Origin: Frankiales bacterium
Lineage (GTDB): Bacteria; Actinomycetota; Actinomycetes; Mycobacteriales; SCTD01
Direction of reading: 5' to 3'
DNA length: 5,461 bases
Assembly (NCBI GenBank): GCA_025965495.1
Contig: JAOPWW010000448.1
Location: forward strand, 1-5,461
Every line of letters begins with the position of its first letter. The stretch's first letter is position 1. The notes below the pieces were generated by a model. The model did not search any database, was not told the DNA's origin, and worked only from the letters and a program-made list of their open reading frames with translations. Positions 1 to 5,461 of the stretch are shown in pieces. The translations under genes and the position numbers were made by a program.

Positions 1-826
1 AGTCACGGCCGGTCGCGAGGCGCTTGCCGTCCAGCGCCACCAGCGTGGCGGTGAGCTTGCGGGGCGCCGTCGGGTCAGCAGGGTCCGCGGCGGCCGAGAT
101 CGTGCCCTCGACGTCCCAGTAGGAGGCCTCGACGAAGCGCATCCGCGCCCGCTCGCGCTCGACGACGATGCGCGTCGCCACCGACTGCACGCGGCCCGCC
201 GACAGCTTCGGCATGACCTTCTTCCACAGGACCGGGCTGACCTCGTAGCCGTACAGGCGGTCCAGGACGCGGCGCGTCTCCTGCGCCTCGACCAGGCTCG
301 TGTCGAGCTCGCGCGGGGTGTCGACGGCGTGCTGGATCGCCTGCGGGGTGATCTCGTGGAAGACCATCCGGCGGACCGGGACCTTCGGCTTGAGCGTCTC
401 GAGCAGGTGCCAGGCGATGGCCTCGCCCTCGCGGTCCTCGTCGGTGGCGAGGAACAGCTCGTCGGTCTCCTTCAGCAGGGCCTTGAGCTTGGTGACCTGC
501 GCCTTGCTCTCCGGCGTGACGACGTAGAGCGTCTCGAAGCCGTTGTCGACGTCGACGCCGGTCTTCGCCCAGGCCAGGCCCTTGTGCGACGCCGGGACGT
601 CGGCGGCGTTGCGCGGCAGGTCGCGGATGTGGCCGTAGGAGGACTCGACGACGTAGCCGGCGCCCAGGAAGCTGGCGATCTTCTTGGCCTTGGTCGGGGA
701 CTCGACGATGACCAGACGACGGCCGCCCGTCCCGGCCGGGGTCTTCTTCGCCGGCGCCTTCTTGCCTTTCGACGTCACCGGTGCCGCCGGGGCGGGGGCG
801 ACGTCGGGGGCGGCGGTCTCGGTCAC
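1..826 (-). CDS. topA: DNA topoisomerase I, 5' part (type IA), runs off left edge
   Basis: Type IA topoisomerase, which relaxes negative supercoils by passing one strand through a transient nick. The first 275 codons are present. The start is GTG at 826, chosen because AGGAG (831-835) lies 4 nt upstream and because the protein then opens with a Lys/Ala/Pro-rich tail (residues 1-35) like those of actinobacterial TopA. The TOPRIM domain follows: VIVESPTKAKKI at 39-50 holds the conserved Glu42, SYGHIRDLP is at 63-71, and TDEDREGEAIAWHL at 128-141 supplies the Mg-binding acidic residues (D129, D131) and the conserved REGE. HEIT and the motif LSAGRVQSVATRIV further on are also typical. The catalytic tyrosine and the C-terminal DNA-binding repeats would lie beyond the window. 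It is separated from the upstream channel gene by 124 bp and probably has its own promoter there. Identity is secure; only completeness is unknown. Confidence 0.97.
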   Translation of the reverse strand, partial: MTETAAPDVAPAPAAPVTSKGKKAPAKKTPAGTGGRRLVIVESPTKAKKIASFLGAGYVVESSYGHIRDLPRNAADVPASHKGLAWAKTGVDVDNGFETLYVVTPESKAQVTKLKALLKETDELFLATDEDREGEAIAWHLLETLKPKVPVRRMVFHEITPQAIQHAVDTPRELDTSLVEAQETRRVLDRLYGYEVSPVLWKKVMPKLSAGRVQSVATRIVVERERARMRFVEASYWDVEGTISAAADPADPTAPRKLTATLVALDGKRLATGRD

Positions 827-856
827 GGGTCTCCTGCAGGCGGTCGAGCGGTGGGT

Positions 857-873
857 GGGGCGCCGAGCGCCCC
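857..873 (-). terminator. GC hairpin between the channel gene and topA
   Basis: Perfect inverted repeat: GGGGCGC (857-863), 3-nt loop CGA, GCGCCCC (867-873). It lies 78 nt past the channel stop codon and 31 nt before the topA start. No T tract follows on the minus strand, so a classical intrinsic terminator is not shown. GC-rich actinobacteria often have hairpins without a U tail, so it may end the upstream operon. It could equally be a structure in the topA leader. Confidence 0.4.
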
Positions 874-894
874 GAGTCTTGCCGGGCGTGTCAA
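866..894 (-). promoter_or_regulatory. Possible topA promoter (TTGACA -35 box)
   Basis: Read on the minus strand, a perfect TTGACA occupies 894-889, about 63 nt upstream of the topA start and in the right orientation. The hexamer 17 nt further on (871-866) is GGCGCT, a poor -10 box, and it overlaps the 857-873 hairpin. Only the -35 match is convincing, so this is a candidate. Confidence 0.3.
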
Positions 895-916
895 GCGCAG
901 CGCTCCTCCCGAGTCT
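871..916. repeat. 9-bp direct repeat CCCGAGTCT flanking the TTGACA box
   Basis: CCCGAGTCT occurs at 871-879 and again at 908-916, 37 bp apart start to start, with the minus-strand TTGACA box (889-894) between the copies. The repeat is exact, but a regulator binding it is conjecture; short repeats arise easily in GC-rich DNA. Confidence 0.35.
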
Positions 917-950
917 GCACGACGTCGCCCGCCGCCCTCCTGCCGTGCGG

Positions 951-1865
951 TCAGCGGTCGCCGCTGAGCAGCTTGCGCTCCATGGCGTCGAGCGCCTCCC
1001 GGGCGGCCTGCAGGGCCTGCGTCACGTCGAGGTCGGGGCTGTCGTCGCGCCGCTTGCTCTGGTGCGCCTCGTCGAGGCTGGTGATGACGACACCGACCAG
1101 CAGGTTCAGCACGACGAACGTCCCGATGAGGATGAAGCTGAGCACGTAGACGACGGCCCAGGGGGACACGGCCCGGGCGTCGGCGAGGATGTCGCTCCAG
1201 GCCTCCAGGGTCAGCAGCGTGAACAGCGTCAGGCAGGCCTCGCCGATGTTGCCCCAGCGCTCGGGGTCCTTCGCCCCGAACAGCGACCAGCCGACGATCC
1301 CGTACAGGTACACGAGCAGGCCCGTGAGGACGACCAGTCCGGCCGCCGGGCGCAGCGCCCGCCGGATGCCGTCGAGCAGCACGCCGACGTCGGGGACCAC
1401 GCTCAGGAGCCGGGCCACCCGGAGCAGCCGGATGAGGCGGAGCGCCGTCGCGTTGCCGCCGATGCCGGGCAGGTAGCTGGCCGCCACGGCGACGACGTCG
1501 AAGACGTTCCAGCCGCGGTCGAGGAACCGCCAGGGCCGGAAGCCGACGGCCCCTAGTCGCACGACGAGCTCGGCGGTGAAGATGCCGAGCAGCACGCGGT
1601 CGAGGACGTCGAGGAAGCCGCCGGCCTGCTCCTGGACGACGTCGAACGTCCCGAGCCCGAGCAGCATGGCGTTGAACACGATGAGGCCGACGATGACGTT
1701 GCCGAACGCGTCGCTGCTCGCCAGGCGGTGGGCGGCCTGCTGCCACGCCGGCCCGTCCGGGAGGTCGGCGTCGCGGGCCTGCTCGAACGCCTCGACGACC
1801 GTCTCGAGGGCGTTCTCGGGGACGGGCTCGGGGAGGGCTGGCGCGGGTCGGGCGTCGACGGTCAT
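951..1865 (-). CDS. Voltage-gated cation channel, NaChBac/NavAb type (Ion_trans)
   Basis: A 304-residue single-domain channel subunit that would assemble as a tetramer in the cytoplasmic membrane. After a roughly 50-residue Pro/Glu-rich cytoplasmic tail come S1 (about 54-74), S2 (85-107, with E99 and R103), S3 (112-131, containing the family signature GWNVFD with N120 and D123), S4 (142-157, arginines R143, R146, R149 and R152 at every third position), S5 (173-197), a pore loop with selectivity filter TLEAWSD (219-225, E221 being the key glutamate) and S6 (236-262). The tail at 279-300 can form an amphipathic helix, like the C-terminal tetramer bundle of bacterial Nav channels. The ATG at 1865 overlaps the decarboxylase stop as ATGA, with GAGGA (1870-1874) 4 nt upstream, so it is the coupled last gene of the operon. 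Voltage gating is well supported by S4. Ion choice is uncertain: E221 fits sodium channels, and D225 could favour calcium. Confidence 0.9.
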   Translation of the reverse strand: MTVDARPAPALPEPVPENALETVVEAFEQARDADLPDGPAWQQAAHRLASSDAFGNVIVGLIVFNAMLLGLGTFDVVQEQAGGFLDVLDRVLLGIFTAELVVRLGAVGFRPWRFLDRGWNVFDVVAVAASYLPGIGGNATALRLIRLLRVARLLSVVPDVGVLLDGIRRALRPAAGLVVLTGLLVYLYGIVGWSLFGAKDPERWGNIGEACLTLFTLLTLEAWSDILADARAVSPWAVVYVLSFILIGTFVVLNLLVGVVITSLDEAHQSKRRDDSPDLDVTQALQAAREALDAMERKLLSGDR

Positions 1866-3334
1866 GCGGTCCTCACGGAGGGGGGCTGGGCGGCGGCCTC
1901 GGCGACGCAGCGGACGCCCGGCCCGCCGTCGGGCAGGGGCACGAGGCCGCGCACCGTGACGCCGGCGGCGAGGTAGCCCTCGACCGTGCGCACCAGGGCC
2001 GGGGACAGGACCTCGCCGGGCAGCACCAGGGGCACGCCCGGGGGGTAGGGCGTGAGGGCGGCCGCGACGACGGCGCCGGCGGCCTCGTCGAGGGGAACGA
2101 CGGCGCGGGGCGACTGCAGGGCGGTCCTTCCGGGAAGCGCGCGCTCGGCCGGCCGGTCCGGCCACAGCGCCAGGCGGGTGTCCGCACCTCCGGCCGCGAC
2201 CGGCACGGCCGCGGCGAGCTCGCCGAGCACGCCCAGGAGCAGGTCGACGTCGCCCGGGGTGGTCCCGGCCGTGATGCTCAGGACGACGCAGTCCTGGTCG
2301 GTGAACTCGGGGTAGACGTCGTGCCGGGCCAGGACGTCGCGCAGCCCGGCCGACGTCAGCCCGTAGCGGGCGGCGTCCAGGAGCAGCTTGCAGGGGTTGG
2401 TGCCCGAGACCCCGCGGGGCAGCGGGCTGCGGGGGCTGACCAGCGGCAGGCCGTCGGGTCCGGTCGCCGCTGCGGCGCGCGACGCCAGGGCGCCGGAGCG
2501 CGCCCAGCGAGCGGCGCCGTCGGTCTCCAGGCCCTCCACGACGGCGTCCAGCGACAGCGTCAGCAGCGCCGACGGCGACGAGCTCTGCAGCATGAGCAGG
2601 CCCTCGGCGACCCGGTCGGGGTCGACGCGGCCGCCGCGCAGGTGCAGCAGGGCGCTCTGCGTCAGCGACCCCAGCGCCTTGTGCGGGCTCTGCACGACGA
2701 CGTCGGCGCCGCAGGCCAGCGCCCCCTGCTCGCCGGGCAGGAAGGACAGGTGCGCGCCGTGCGCCTCGTCGACCAGCAGCGGCACACCAGCGGCGTGGCA
2801 CAGCGCGGCCAGCTGCTCCAGGGGCAGCCGGTAGCCGTAGTAGTCGGGGCTCGTGACGTGCACGGCGACGACGTCGTCGGTCTCGTCCAGCGCGTGGCGG
2901 ACCTGGTCGAGGTCGAGGCCGAACAGACCCTGCAGGCGTGCGTCCGGCACCGGGTGCAGGTGGACCGGCTCGAGGCCCGCCAGGGTCGCGGCGGCGTGCA
3001 CGGACTGGTGCGATCGGCGCATCACCAGGACCCGCCCGCCCGGGCGTGCGACCGACCAGAGGGCGGCGAGGTTGCCGACCGTCGCGCCGTTGACCAGGTA
3101 CCAGGTGCGGTCCGCCCCGAACACGGCGGCGGCCCGCACCTGGGACTCGGCGAGCTCGGCGGTCGGCTCGTGCAGGTAGTCGAGGCCCGCCATCTCGGAC
3201 TGGTCGAGGGCGTAGACGTCCGCGGGCAGGGGCGAGCCGGCGGGGGCGACGTGGCCGTGACCGGGCATGTGGAAGGCCGGTCGCCGGGTGGCGGCGAGGG
3301 CGCGCAGGGCGGCGCGGAAGGACGACCCGCTCAC
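1862..3334 (-). CDS. Orn/Lys/Arg-type PLP decarboxylase (fold III family, SpeA/YaaO-like)
   Basis: A cytoplasmic PLP enzyme of 490 residues, the size of Bacillus SpeA, expected to decarboxylate a basic amino acid to a diamine. Visible landmarks: HMPGH (22-26), DQSEMAGLDYLHEP (44-57), LVNGATVGN (80-88), H109 of the RSHQS motif that stacks on PLP, DEAHGAH (189-195), the Schiff-base lysine K219 in QSPHKALGSLTQ, SSSPS (251-255), SGTNPCK (310-316), E343 of PEFTD, and the C-terminal domain motif PYPPGVPLVLPGE (429-441). The usual PGHK lysine appears as Gly27. GTG at 3334 was chosen because it overlaps the aminotransferase stop (GTGA) and places the family motifs at normal distances from the N-terminus. 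No clear Shine-Dalgarno is present, which suggests translational coupling. The frame stays open far upstream, but that part has no homology-like motifs. The substrate cannot be read from the sequence; 2,4-diaminobutyrate, made by the neighbour, is the best contextual guess, with ornithine, lysine or arginine as alternatives. Confidence 0.9.
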   Translation of the reverse strand: MSGSSFRAALRALAATRRPAFHMPGHGHVAPAGSPLPADVYALDQSEMAGLDYLHEPTAELAESQVRAAAVFGADRTWYLVNGATVGNLAALWSVARPGGRVLVMRRSHQSVHAAATLAGLEPVHLHPVPDARLQGLFGLDLDQVRHALDETDDVVAVHVTSPDYYGYRLPLEQLAALCHAAGVPLLVDEAHGAHLSFLPGEQGALACGADVVVQSPHKALGSLTQSALLHLRGGRVDPDRVAEGLLMLQSSSPSALLTLSLDAVVEGLETDGAARWARSGALASRAAAATGPDGLPLVSPRSPLPRGVSGTNPCKLLLDAARYGLTSAGLRDVLARHDVYPEFTDQDCVVLSITAGTTPGDVDLLLGVLGELAAAVPVAAGGADTRLALWPDRPAERALPGRTALQSPRAVVPLDEAAGAVVAAALTPYPPGVPLVLPGEVLSPALVRTVEGYLAAGVTVRGLVPLPDGGPGVRCVAEAAAQPPSVRTA

Positions 3335-4659
3335 GACGGCGAGGCGAGGACAGCCTGCAGCGCCTGGCCGAACACGTCCGCGCCCTCGTGCAGGTCGGCG
3401 TGCTCGACGTTCAGCGGCGGGAGCATCTTCACGACGGTGTCGTGGCGGCCGGCCGCCTCGACGAGCAGGCCCCGGCGGAAGCACTCGCGCTGCACCCGGC
3501 TGGCCGTGTCGCGGCCCGTGTCCACGAGGTCGACGCCGAGGATCAGCCCGCGGCCACGGACCGTCGCGTCGATGCCGGCCGCCGCGACCTGGTCGCGCAG
3601 CAGGTCCTGCATCAGCGCGCCCTTGGCCAGCACCTCGCCGCCGAGGGCGGGGTCGGCCAGCAGGGGCAGGGTGACCGCGGCGGCGGCGAACGCGAGCTGG
3701 TTGCCCCGGAAGGTGCCGTTGTGCTCGCCCGGACCGAGCACGTCGAGGTCGGGCCGGAACAGCACCAGCGACAGGGGCAGCCCGACGCCGGACAGCGCCT
3801 TGGCCAGCACGACGATGTCCGGCGTCACGCCGGCGGCGTCGAAGGAGAAGAAGGTGCCGGTGCGGGTGCAGCCGACCTGGATGTCGTCGGCGATGACCAG
3901 CACGCCGCGGGACCGGCACAGGGCGACCAGGCCGGCCATCCACTCCAGCGGCGCCGGGTTGACGCCGCCCTCGGCCTGCACCGACTCGACGATGACCGCC
4001 GCCGGCAGGGCGACCCCCGAGTGGGTGTCGTCCAGCACGTGCTCGAGGTGGGCCAGGCTGTGCTCGGTCCAGGGGTGGCGCGGGTCGGGGAACGGGAAGA
4101 ACGTCACGTCCGGGAGCGCCGCACCGGAGGCCTCCCGGACCTGCCGGTTCGCCGTCACGCCCAGCGCGCCGAGCGACATGCCGTGGAAGGCGCCGGTGAA
4201 GGCGATGACCCCCCGGCGGCCGGTCGCGCGCCGGGCGATCTTGAGGGCCGCCTCGACGGCGTTCGCGCCGGTCGGTCCGGGGCTCAGGTACTTGTAGTCC
4301 AGGCCACGCGGGACGAGCACGCCGTCGAGCGCCTGGCGCAGCCCCTCGCGTGCGGGGGTCTCGAGGTCGAGCCCGTGCAGCAGGGCGTCGCCCTGCAGGT
4401 GCTCGACCAGGGCGGCCTTCACCACCGGCGGGTTGTGCCCCAGGTTCATCGCACCGGCCCCGCAGAAGAAGTCGAGGTAGCGCGCGCCCTGGGCGTCCTG
4501 CAGGTGGCTGCCCCGGCCGCTCACGAAGTTCTTCGGGTAGGCGGCGTGGTAGCTGCGGACCGCCGCCTCCCGGGAGGCCAGCCGCTGCACGGGCACGACG
4601 TCCGCGGCGCGCGCGGGTGCGGCAGCAGGAGCGGCAGGGTCGAGGACGCGGACCGGCAC
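3331..4659 (-). CDS. Diaminobutyrate--2-oxoglutarate transaminase-like (class III aminotransferase, EctB family)
   Basis: A class III (fold I) PLP aminotransferase of 442 residues that closely follows the EctB pattern; EctB converts L-aspartate 4-semialdehyde plus glutamate to L-2,4-diaminobutyrate. Motifs: VRSYHAAYPKNF (34-45), YLDFFCGAGAMNLGHN (61-76), PGPTGANAVEAALK (127-140, the PLP phosphate loop), AFHGMSLGALGVT (157-169), ESVQAEGG (225-232), DDIQVGCTRTG (258-268) with D258 contacting the pyridine nitrogen, the PLP lysine K287 in AKALSGVGLPLSL, and EHNGTFRGN (312-320), a strong EctB-type signature. Small departures from ectoine EctB include VQAEGG in place of VQGEGG. GTG at 4659 is preferred over an in-frame GTG at 4719 because GGAGGT (4664-4669) sits 4 nt upstream of it. 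No ectA or ectC is adjacent. Instead it leads an operon with a decarboxylase and a channel, which argues for a diamine pathway rather than ectoine. The family is secure; the exact substrate is inferred. Confidence 0.88.
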   Translation of the reverse strand: MPVRVLDPAAPAAAPARAADVVPVQRLASREAAVRSYHAAYPKNFVSGRGSHLQDAQGARYLDFFCGAGAMNLGHNPPVVKAALVEHLQGDALLHGLDLETPAREGLRQALDGVLVPRGLDYKYLSPGPTGANAVEAALKIARRATGRRGVIAFTGAFHGMSLGALGVTANRQVREASGAALPDVTFFPFPDPRHPWTEHSLAHLEHVLDDTHSGVALPAAVIVESVQAEGGVNPAPLEWMAGLVALCRSRGVLVIADDIQVGCTRTGTFFSFDAAGVTPDIVVLAKALSGVGLPLSLVLFRPDLDVLGPGEHNGTFRGNQLAFAAAAVTLPLLADPALGGEVLAKGALMQDLLRDQVAAAGIDATVRGRGLILGVDLVDTGRDTASRVQRECFRRGLLVEAAGRHDTVVKMLPPLNVEHADLHEGADVFGQALQAVLASPS

Positions 4660-4663
4660 AGGG

Positions 4664-4669
4664 ACCTCC
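4664..4669 (-). promoter_or_regulatory. Shine-Dalgarno that decides the aminotransferase start
   Basis: On the minus strand GGAGGT is followed by CCCT and then GTG (4659-4657). This near-perfect ribosome site favours the 4659 start over the in-frame GTG at 4719, which has no comparable site upstream. Confidence 0.75.
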
Positions 4670-4683
4670 AGGTGGGGCGGCAC

Positions 4684-4715
4684 CGCCGGCGACCGCCTGC
4701 GGGGTCGGTCCGGCG
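4684..4715 (-). promoter_or_regulatory. Strong imperfect hairpin in the aminotransferase leader
   Basis: The arms CGCCGG+CGACC (4684-4694) and GGTCG-(GT)-CCGGCG (4703-4715) pair over 11 bp, with one 2-nt bulge (4708-4709) and an 8-nt loop (4695-4702). The structure ends 15 nt upstream of the GGAGGT ribosome site, so it would fold in the mRNA leader if translation begins at 4659. It could act in attenuation or translation control, for example in response to polyamine or amino acid level. The function is inferred and no known riboswitch class is recognised. Confidence 0.45.
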
Positions 4716-4747
4716 ACACGTGTCACGAGCCCGATGCGTCTGCCTCG

Positions 4748-4783
4748 GCAGGAGCGGCCTCGGGCAGGAGGGCCGAGCAGGAG
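4748..4783. repeat. Three GCAGGAG direct repeats in the divergent intergenic region
   Basis: Exact GCAGGAG copies lie at 4748-4754, 4764-4770 and 4777-4783, at steps of 16 and 13 bp. A fourth copy at 4625-4631 falls inside the aminotransferase gene. They may be regulator-binding iterons or simply local sequence drift; no function can be assigned. Confidence 0.35.
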
Positions 4784-4792
4784 CACGGTCGC

Positions 4793-4809
4793 TGGTCCGT
4801 TAGGACCAT
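4793..4809. promoter_or_regulatory. 17-bp inverted repeat, possible operator of the divergent promoters
   Basis: TGGTCC (4793-4798) and GGACCA (4804-4809) are perfect 6-bp arms around the spacer GTTTA. This lies in the most AT-containing stretch (about 4796-4813) of the 241-bp gap between the two divergent genes, where promoters are expected. No convincing -35/-10 pair could be read for either direction. Confidence 0.35.
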
Positions 4810-4889
4810 CTAGCGCGGTCGCCAGGAGTCCGAGTCCCCCTTGGGGCGAGGACGCGCGTCCCGGCCGCTCCGGCCCCGGAGCCCGACGT

Positions 4890-4893
4890 GAGG
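4890..4893 (+). promoter_or_regulatory. Shine-Dalgarno that supports the TTG start of the secreted protein
   Basis: GAGG at 4890-4893 (within GTGAGG) lies 7 nt before TTG at 4901. An in-frame stop (TGA, 4889-4891) precedes it, and no ATG or GTG lies between the stop and the signal-peptide core, so TTG is the best start. Confidence 0.6.
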
Positions 4894-4900
4894 CGACACA

Positions 4901-5461
4901 TTGCTCCGGCTCCGCCAGGCGACCTCCGCCTCGCCCGCCCGCCGCCGCCCGCGCGCCGCCGCGGTGCTCGCCCTCGCGCTGGTCGCCCTGAGCCTCGGGC
5001 TCGGGGCCACCCCGTCGTCGGCCACGGTCGTGCAGACGGCCGCGATCACCCTCGGGGACCTCTCGGCGACCTACGACGGGCAGCCGCACCCCGCGACCGC
5101 CACGACCGGCGTCGTCACGACGACCCTCCCCGTCGACGCCACGTCGGAGGCCGTCGACACCGGCGTCGACCTCGGTCCCGCTGAGTCGGTCACCGTCACC
5201 GCGTCCGGCACCTGGCGGGTCCAGCCCTCCTCCTACGCCGGCCAGCCCGGCGACTACGGGACGTTCGGGCCGTACGGCGCGACCAGCCGGGCCGGCTACC
5301 CGACCACCAGCGAAGCCGGCACCCGCCTGCCCGACGTCGCGACCGGCGCCCTCATCGCCTCCACCGACGACGGCTCCACGTGGCAGCTCGTCGGCACGGA
5401 GCACGTCGTGACCGGGCCGGGCCGCCTGCTGCTCGCGACCAACGACGCCCACACCTTCTAC
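4901..5461 (+). CDS. Secreted protein with signal peptide, MBG-like strand and LecA-like domain; 5' part, runs off right edge
   Basis: The first 187 codons of an exported protein of unknown function. The N-terminus has an Arg-rich n-region (R3, R5, R14-R18), a hydrophobic core at 22-36 and a probable signal-peptidase cleavage after A41 (SSA|TVV). The mature part opens with ITLGDLSATYDGQPHPA (49-65), the characteristic first strand of MBG-type bacterial surface repeats. From about 78 it changes to a pattern typical of LecA/PA-IL-like beta-sandwich domains: DTGVDLGPAESVTVTASGTW (86-105), a Gly/Tyr-rich segment (112-133), LPDVATGALIAS (143-154), and a second half at 163-187 ending in LLLATNDAHTFY. 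This suggests an extracellular or cell-wall-linked carbohydrate-binding or adhesive protein. The TTG start is supported by GAGG 7 nt upstream; an internal GTG at 4964 would delete the charged n-region. It is divergent from the operon and no functional link is evident. Confidence 0.75.
   Translation, partial: MLRLRQATSASPARRRPRAAAVLALALVALSLGLGATPSSATVVQTAAITLGDLSATYDGQPHPATATTGVVTTTLPVDATSEAVDTGVDLGPAESVTVTASGTWRVQPSSYAGQPGDYGTFGPYGATSRAGYPTTSEAGTRLPDVATGALIASTDDGSTWQLVGTEHVVTGPGRLLLATNDAHTFY

Noticed and set aside
684..1556. Plus-strand open frames across topA and the channel gene (329-967, 684-1556)
   Set aside because: They are antisense to well-identified genes and rich in Arg, Gly, Asp and Val repeats without domain motifs.
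951..2801. Upstream extension of the channel frame to 2801 (616 codons)
   Set aside because: The part beyond 1865 overlaps the decarboxylase gene in another frame and is Arg/Ala-rich with no motif. The ATG at 1865 has a good ribosome site and the ATGA overlap.
2321..4297. Long plus-strand open frames opposite the aminotransferase and decarboxylase genes (also 3388-4803)
   Set aside because: Antisense shadows caused by high GC content. Their translations lack recognisable motifs and have biased composition, while the minus strand carries full family signatures.
3331..4659. Ectoine biosynthesis cluster
   Set aside because: The aminotransferase resembles EctB, but no EctA acetyltransferase or EctC synthase is present on either side within the window; the neighbours are a decarboxylase and a divergent secreted gene.
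3331..4719. Aminotransferase start at GTG 4719
   Set aside because: It has no Shine-Dalgarno site, adds 20 Arg/Pro-rich residues and would place the 4684-4715 hairpin inside coding sequence. The GTG at 4659 has GGAGGT 4 nt upstream. It is not excluded.
4834..4848. CCCC/GGGG pairing around CCCCCTTGGGG as a terminator
   Set aside because: The loop would be only 2 nt, no T tract follows, and it lies between divergent genes where no terminator is needed.
4888..5184. Plus-strand frame from GTG 4888 (98 codons)
   Set aside because: Arg/His/Pro-rich shadow. The neighbouring frame from TTG 4901 has a signal peptide, domain motifs and stays open to the window edge.
1862..5452. A minus-strand frame open for almost 1,200 codons, suggesting a giant fusion protein
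   Set aside because: Only the part after the GTG at 3334 shows decarboxylase motifs. Upstream it runs antisense to the secreted gene and in another frame through the aminotransferase gene, giving Arg/Pro/Gly-rich low-complexity sequence typical of GC-rich shadow frames.

Overview
The window reads as chromosomal DNA of a very GC-rich actinobacterium (Actinomycetota). Third codon positions are almost all G or C, GTG and TTG starts are common, and topA carries the Lys/Ala/Pro-rich N-terminal extension seen in that phylum. The genus cannot be named from this sequence alone.

Layout, left to right. (1) 1-826, minus: the 5' part of topA (DNA topoisomerase I); its 3' part lies beyond the left edge. 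(2) 827-950: a short gap with a perfect 7-bp GC hairpin, a perfect TTGACA box pointing toward topA, and a 9-bp direct repeat. (3) 951-4659, minus: three tightly coupled genes, transcribed in the order EctB-like class III aminotransferase, Orn/Lys/Arg-type PLP decarboxylase, voltage-gated cation channel. Both junctions are 4-base stop/start overlaps (GTGA, then ATGA). (4) 4660-4900: a 241-bp divergent intergenic region with a strong imperfect hairpin in the probable leader of the aminotransferase gene, a 17-bp inverted repeat and three GCAGGAG repeats. (5) 4901-5461, plus: the 5' part of a secreted protein that starts at TTG, with a signal peptide, an MBG-like strand and then a LecA-like beta-sandwich segment; it runs off the right edge.

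The most interesting unit is the three-gene operon. The aminotransferase looks like L-2,4-diaminobutyrate:2-oxoglutarate transaminase (EctB family), but no ectA or ectC lies beside it. It is coupled instead to a basic-amino-acid decarboxylase, which suggests aspartate semialdehyde to 2,4-diaminobutyrate to 1,3-diaminopropane, or another diamine. The third gene encodes a complete six-helix NaChBac/NavAb-type channel with four S4 arginines and a TLEAWSD selectivity filter. Coupling diamine synthesis to a voltage-gated channel is unusual and suggests a link between polyamines or osmolytes and membrane excitability. That link is inference; the gene families themselves are well supported.
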